64,000 nt of DNA, taken from Holophagae bacterium. Its GTDB lineage: Bacteria > Acidobacteriota > Holophagae > Acanthopleuribacterales > Acanthopleuribacteraceae. The notes under the pieces are model-generated. The model was not told the origin of the DNA. It saw nothing but the letters and a program-made list of their open reading frames with translations, and made no database searches. Below are positions 60,177-64,000 of this stretch, piece by piece. The first letter of the stretch is position 1. Every line of letters begins with the position of its first letter. The stretch spans positions 166,933 through 230,932 of the forward strand of contig JAUIFE010000012.1 in assembly GCA_030429565.1 (NCBI GenBank). The letters run 5' to 3'. A program made the translations under genes and the position numbers.

Positions 60177-61004
60177 TTATGTTACTTCGACAACCAAGGC
60201 AGAAATGTTGTCGCAGCCGCCCTCCCGGTTAGCTGCTCGGATTAAGGCCGAAAGCTTGAATTGAACTGACAAGCCCTCTTGTTCAAGAATCGCCCGAATT
60301 TCACCAGAGCTCACCGACCCATGTAGCCCGTCTGAGCTGATTAACAAGATGTCACCTGGGCAGACCTGAATACGACCGTAGTTTGGTTTGAGCTTTTCGC
60401 CGCCCACATTTTGACAAAGCCAGTTCCGGCCCGGATGAGTCGACAACACTTCCTCGCTGACAAATTCCGTTTGGCGCAGGTAATTCGCATAATTCTCGTC
60501 TTGGGTCATTTGATTAAGTTGACCATTACGCAGGAGATAAAAACGCGAATCGCCGACGTGGATCCAAAAGAAAAAATCTTGCTCAAAGGTTCCACCGGTG
60601 AAGGTTGTACCCATTTGCGAAAGGGCTGGGTCGCGGGCAGCGAGGCAATGCAAAGAATCGTGAGCGTTGAATAAGGCGCGCTGCAACACCCACCAAAGCA
60701 AGGGCGTTTCACCGGGAGCCGGCAAGCTCCCCCAGCTCTGCGACCAAGACCAGCCGCGACCGGACCAAGCTTCTAGGACAGTGTGTTTCACTTGTTCAAC
60801 CGTTTCATTTGCTGCTAATTGACCGCCAACGTGCCCACCCATCCCGTCAGCTACACCGATTAGCACCGGGTCACGGTGAATTAACAAGGCGTCTTGGTTC
60901 TCAGATCGAACAAGGCCGATATCGGAGAGACCTCCAAGCTCAAGAACAAGTTTGCCGTGATTTGAAGGCCTTCGATTTTGGATCAATCGTTTAATGAACT
61001 TCAT
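60177..61004 (-). CDS. PP2C-family serine/threonine phosphatase
   Basis: 275 residues. Metal-binding motifs of the PPM/PP2C family are visible: LVRSENQDALL, GVADGMGGHVGGQ, GTTFTGG, WIHVGDSRFYLLRNG, ILLISSDGLHG and GCDNISALVVEV. It dephosphorylates Ser/Thr in proteins and is often partnered with a Hanks-type kinase or FHA proteins, none of which is in the window. There is no signal peptide or membrane segment. It appears to be a single gene. Confidence 0.92.
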   Translation of the reverse strand: MKFIKRLIQNRRPSNHGKLVLELGGLSDIGLVRSENQDALLIHRDPVLIGVADGMGGHVGGQLAANETVEQVKHTVLEAWSGRGWSWSQSWGSLPAPGETPLLWWVLQRALFNAHDSLHCLAARDPALSQMGTTFTGGTFEQDFFFWIHVGDSRFYLLRNGQLNQMTQDENYANYLRQTEFVSEEVLSTHPGRNWLCQNVGGEKLKPNYGRIQVCPGDILLISSDGLHGSVSSGEIRAILEQEGLSVQFKLSALIRAANREGGCDNISALVVEVT

Positions 61005-61396
61005 GGCTCCACTTTCGGTGTCGTAATTAGAGGCGCGAGCGATAGCGGTCGAACAACATGGGTTGCAGCCTTTTGCAACATTGGGGTTTCAGGTTTGCAT
61101 TCCCTGGGAAAACTCATTTCATCTCGTCGATTGGCTTCTACCGCAGACCTAATTATTGAAATCGAAACCCACGCAAATCCCAAGAAAACAGCATAAGTCT
61201 TGCGTAAACCCCTTTGATGAAACACCTTTCGCGAGGGTTTTTCCGGGCCTCACGTAAATTAACCACATCTCATACACCTCAGAAAAAAACAGGACCGGCC
61301 AGAATTTAACCAGATCTGATATACTCCTCTTGACTTCTCGAAAGTAGCATCCGCATAAATCCCCTGCTCACCAAAACAACCGAAAGGCTAAACCAT
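61005..61396. other. Divergent intergenic region between PP2C and TPR genes
   Basis: 392 bases, AT-rich. It carries a possible promoter for the TPR gene at 61330-61359. No gene with an RBS is seen. Confidence 0.35.
61330..61359 (+). promoter_or_regulatory. Putative promoter of the TPR gene
   Basis: TTGACT (61330-61335), 18 bases, CATAAA (61354-61359), about 38 bases before the ATG at 61397. Confidence 0.4.
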
Positions 61397-62305
61397 ATGA
61401 AAACAAGAATGATTCTTGTCCTTTGCCCTTTCCTCTTGTCCTTCTGCTTTGCTCAGGAAACTTTCAATAAAAACCATGAAAATCCCTACACAAAGGGAAA
61501 AGAGATAGCACGCGAGTTTGGCCCAGAAGCTGCCCACGACTATTACGAAACCTGTCATTCTGAGACAGGAGATTTGATGTGCTTCTTCGGTATTGCAAGC
61601 GCCAAGTTTCTTCTTGGCCAAAATGAAGCGGCTCTAAAGTTAATTGATTACTTATTGGCGAATAAACCCGTTCCGAACCTGCTATCAGGCCATTGTCATT
61701 CCCTTAAAGGTTCGATTTATATACATATGCGACAATTTGAAGAGGCGCAGATATCTCTAAAAGAAGCTTATCGTTTTTACAATTTAGAAAACCATGACAT
61801 GAACATCTTCATATGCCTAGTTCAACTAGGAAACGCATCTATGCGATCAGGGGATGTTGTTGCAGCCGAACTATACTTTCAGAAGGCTATCGTAAAGGGA
61901 AGCGAAACAGGTGTAAACATGGGCCACCTATACACACTTATGGCGATCTCGGCATATTCGCAAGGACGCTTAAGGTCGGCCGTCGACCTATCCAGACTAG
62001 CCTTTGATGAACACAAACGCCACAAACATATTAAAGCGATGATGAACGCAAAAGCCTACACAAGTTTTTATTTACACGAACTAGGAGAACTAGAAACCGC
62101 TACAGAAGCATTAGATACAGCGAATTCATTAAGAGCTAAATCTAACATGGGCACCACCCCATGGACTGAACTCGTAGAAGCCTATGTAAATAAATGCAAA
62201 AACCACAAGAAAGCTAACGACTTATTCTCTTCTAAGTTGCAGGGCGAAAGCGACTTCTTTTTGAGGCAATTTCTAAAAAAGGCACTCGAAAAGACCTGTA
62301 ACTAG
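61397..62305 (+). CDS. Secreted TPR protein
   Basis: 302 residues. A signal peptide MKTRMILVLCPFLLSFCFAQ is followed by helical TPR-like pairs: HCHSLKGSIYIHMRQFEEAQ, LVQLGNASMRSGDVVAAELYFQKAI and AISAYSQGRLRSAVDLSRLAF. The DNA is clearly AT-richer than the surrounding genes and codon use shifts accordingly, suggesting transfer or weak expression. Cysteines at CHSETGDLMC may pair after export. It probably mediates protein-protein contacts in the periplasm; no partner is known. A small gene follows after 24 bases. Confidence 0.78.
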   Translation: MKTRMILVLCPFLLSFCFAQETFNKNHENPYTKGKEIAREFGPEAAHDYYETCHSETGDLMCFFGIASAKFLLGQNEAALKLIDYLLANKPVPNLLSGHCHSLKGSIYIHMRQFEEAQISLKEAYRFYNLENHDMNIFICLVQLGNASMRSGDVVAAELYFQKAIVKGSETGVNMGHLYTLMAISAYSQGRLRSAVDLSRLAFDEHKRHKHIKAMMNAKAYTSFYLHELGELETATEALDTANSLRAKSNMGTTPWTELVEAYVNKCKNHKKANDLFSSKLQGESDFFLRQFLKKALEKTCN

Positions 62306-62329
62306 AAGGCCAAACAAGGAGAAAGACGC

Positions 62330-62572
62330 GTGACAAGCATTCAAGGGAACCCCTCTATATTCACAAAATATCTACAATTCACAAAAACACCACCAGAGAC
62401 AGAAAACACCAACATATCGGCCTCTGAACCGGCTCGCTTTCCCGAACTAGATAGTATCGAACTGAGCCTGCAATCCGCTGACCTACTTGCAACCCAAACC
62501 GAACAGCCTTTAAGCACTAATAACGATGACCCTCTTACCGGCGATGATCCCTTGCTACCTATCGACCCGTAG
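62330..62572 (+). CDS. Small acidic protein of unknown function
   Basis: 80 residues, GTG start with AAGGAG 8 bases upstream. The protein is rich in Thr, Pro, Asp and Glu, without hydrophobic segments, ending DDPLTGDDPLLPIDP, and is probably disordered. No family is recognised. It lies 24 bases behind the TPR gene and shares its AT-rich composition, so the two form one unit, as do the TPR membrane protein and small gene at 11943-13926. Confidence 0.6.
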   Translation: MTSIQGNPSIFTKYLQFTKTPPETENTNISASEPARFPELDSIELSLQSADLLATQTEQPLSTNNDDPLTGDDPLLPIDP

Positions 62573-62581
62573 CATGATTTC

Positions 62582-63631
62582 TCAATAAGGCACAGCTAGC
62601 ATCTGAAGGGACTCAGGATCGGGCAAGGGCAACGCAACTTGATCACTTTGCAATTCTTGAATAATCACACTGCCCTCAGGAAGGAAAACCTCAGGATCAA
62701 ACACACGTTCTCTAGTTGCGAGTTTTTTGATTCCTTCTATTTTTAGCGCTACATTAATGTTTTTTGACCACGGCAAGAAAAACACCAATATAGTCGCACA
62801 GGCAACTAAAAGCCAACGTCCTTTAACGGGGCGCTGGCTTTTTTTGTGACATCTATGCTCATCTAAAACGGGGCTGGGTAAGTTCCGAGGTCTTTTGCCG
62901 CGCCCCGTCCCCTTATACACAGTAAGAACTCCCAACTTTTCACTTTGCAAGCACTTCGGGGAGCTTTCGACCATACGGCGAAGCTTAATGATCAGGCCCG
63001 TTTTCCGACGCTCAAGCTTAACCAAACGTTTTAGCATAGCCAACTTCAAGGCCGTCCCTGGCTTCTCGACCGGAAAAAAACAAGCTCCCCCACACAGCCA
63101 ATCCATGGCTAGCCTCGCCGCAGCAGGCTGAACCGTTTGTTGCCATTGTCGCCCCGCCGGTTTCGGTGGAAGCCCGAGACTTGAACGATGATCTTCTAAA
63201 AGCTTTGCAAGCTCGGCATCTTGGCACACCAAATCCATCGCAGTATATGGGGCTATCGGATCACACAAAATTAGATAACTTAGACACTGAAGCGCAGCAA
63301 CCAAACCTTCTTCACCGACGGCCTGTTTGTAAATAAACCCGGAAAACGCAAGATAGCAACGTCCATTCTTGCCTTGCCGTTCGGCTGTGACGATTCTGAA
63401 AGCTACCGCTTCGCCGTACTCTTCCACCAAGCGAGCACGATATTCATCAGCCGTTTCATAAGTACGAGGAGCAAAGCCTTTAAAAGAATGATTTTTGGTA
63501 ATACTCTGCAACTTGCGCCGGTTACGCTCAACGCGACCAGGCTCACCAAGCCGGGCTGCCGAAACAGGCGTGTAACAGACTCGGTCTTCGAGTTGCAAAA
63601 TAATGATACGGGTAGAAAGCTGGTGAGTCAT
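62582..63631 (-). CDS. Membrane protein of unknown function
   Basis: 349 residues from MTHQLSTRIIILQLEDRVCY, with GAGAG 8 bases upstream; a start 11 codons earlier is possible. Residues 1-235 are soluble, basic and helical with no recognised family (ETADEYRARLVEEYGEAVAF, ECYLAF-like SGFIYKQ block). One membrane helix lies near 255-273 (WLLVACATILVFFLPWS), leaving a ~75-residue C-terminal part outside (VFDPEVFLPEGSVIIQELQ). The topology suggests a cytoplasmic domain linked to a short periplasmic tail. It is convergent with the small acidic gene, stops 10 bases apart. Confidence 0.65.
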   Translation of the reverse strand: MTHQLSTRIIILQLEDRVCYTPVSAARLGEPGRVERNRRKLQSITKNHSFKGFAPRTYETADEYRARLVEEYGEAVAFRIVTAERQGKNGRCYLAFSGFIYKQAVGEEGLVAALQCLSYLILCDPIAPYTAMDLVCQDAELAKLLEDHRSSLGLPPKPAGRQWQQTVQPAAARLAMDWLCGGACFFPVEKPGTALKLAMLKRLVKLERRKTGLIIKLRRMVESSPKCLQSEKLGVLTVYKGTGRGKRPRNLPSPVLDEHRCHKKSQRPVKGRWLLVACATILVFFLPWSKNINVALKIEGIKKLATRERVFDPEVFLPEGSVIIQELQSDQVALPLPDPESLQMLAVPY

Positions 63632-63979
63632 GGTACATGCTCTCTGTTGGTTTGAAAGGGCCATTAAATCTTAGCACGAGGTGCCTTTTTCACCAAAAAC
63701 CCGACATTTATCAAGGCCGTTTTGCTCCAGTTCAGGACAGGTCCCAAGAGACCATCCCTAATCGACACCACCGGTCTTGATCTAAAACATCATGAGTTGT
63801 CAAGTTCGGATGACTGACTTCCTTGAAAAAACCACAGGTCCTACCCGAAATTTGAGCTAAAAAGCCGTAGCTCGACCTTAGCCGAAAAGGGTCTATCCGC
63901 AACCCAAACCGTACCGTACGACTTATATATTAAAACCTAAGCTGTTTTATTCCTTTGTTTTGCCTATAATAAGAGCATC
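63632..63979. other. Intergenic region upstream of the last partial gene
   Basis: About 350 bases with no gene. TATAAT at 63965-63970 is a good -10 box, but it lies only 9 bases before the next ATG, which would make that mRNA nearly leaderless. Confidence 0.35.
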
Positions 63980-64000
63980 ATGGAACGTCAAGAACACCTC
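63980..64000 (+). CDS. Start of a gene leaving the window
   Basis: Seven codons (MERQEHL) follow a weak AAGAG. Too short to identify. The closeness of the TATAAT box leaves the start codon uncertain. Confidence 0.3.

Overview
The window is chromosomal DNA of a moderately GC-rich, Gram-negative-type bacterium. The gene set includes a reaction-centre-like c-type cytochrome with TPRs, a Sec-secreted KatG, an Rhs polymorphic toxin, a DUF2161 nuclease and several secreted TPR or beta-helix proteins. This resembles Acidobacteriota, perhaps a marine Acanthopleuribacter-like Holophagae. That placement is an inference from gene content only; the window contains no rRNA or marker gene.

Layout. 1-6141: minus-strand run of an RDD membrane protein (cut by the window edge), an SDR-type oxidoreductase, a DUF2237 protein and a 1156-residue helical protein with a FliK-like C-terminus. 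6232-7737: two divergent copies of a ~190 bp intergenic repeat in inverted orientation. They flank a zinc-ribbon membrane protein and a GxxExxY gene broken by a 93 bp MITE-like hairpin. 7742-16804: glutaredoxin, ATP-dependent PEP carboxykinase (pckA), a membrane-anchored thioredoxin, gapA, a TPR membrane protein, a pentapeptide-repeat protein and a secreted esterase. 16902-23084: periplasmic KatG, VOC protein, YqaE/Pmp3 peptide, an alcohol dehydrogenase divergent from a LysR regulator, and a DUF2161 nuclease. 23086-31542: an OmpR/HisKA two-component pair, the cytochrome (its 3' end duplicated in tandem), two paralogous DUF393 proteins, a class 3 lipase and a cytosolic GAF histidine kinase. 31667-38062: secreted beta-helix protein, SRPBCC and GFA proteins, a methyltransferase and a CPBP protease.

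38962-39034 is tRNA-Thr(TGT) with a near-consensus promoter and a terminator. Directly downstream, about 39.1-53.8 kb, lies an integrated element. It holds a DUF2924 protein, a large serine recombinase, a primase-helicase, a decayed copy of the primase C-terminus, two tandem paralogues of unknown function, a small protein, a tyrosine recombinase, and one reading frame joining a Dam-type methylase, a prohead-protease-like domain and a scaffold-like tail. No terminase, portal, capsid or tail gene is seen. The content best fits a phage satellite or a decayed prophage that kept replication, integration and capsid-assembly functions. This element is the most unusual part of the window. Several of its genes start at TTG, and the methylase-protease-scaffold frame has two internal ribosome binding sites at its domain borders.

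53929-59762 carries an Rhs toxin with a URI/GIY-YIG-like C-terminal nuclease domain and, 2 bp downstream, an Imm26-type immunity gene. 60177-64000 holds a PP2C phosphatase, an AT-rich TPR protein plus small acidic protein pair, a membrane protein of unknown function, and the first codons of a gene leaving the window.
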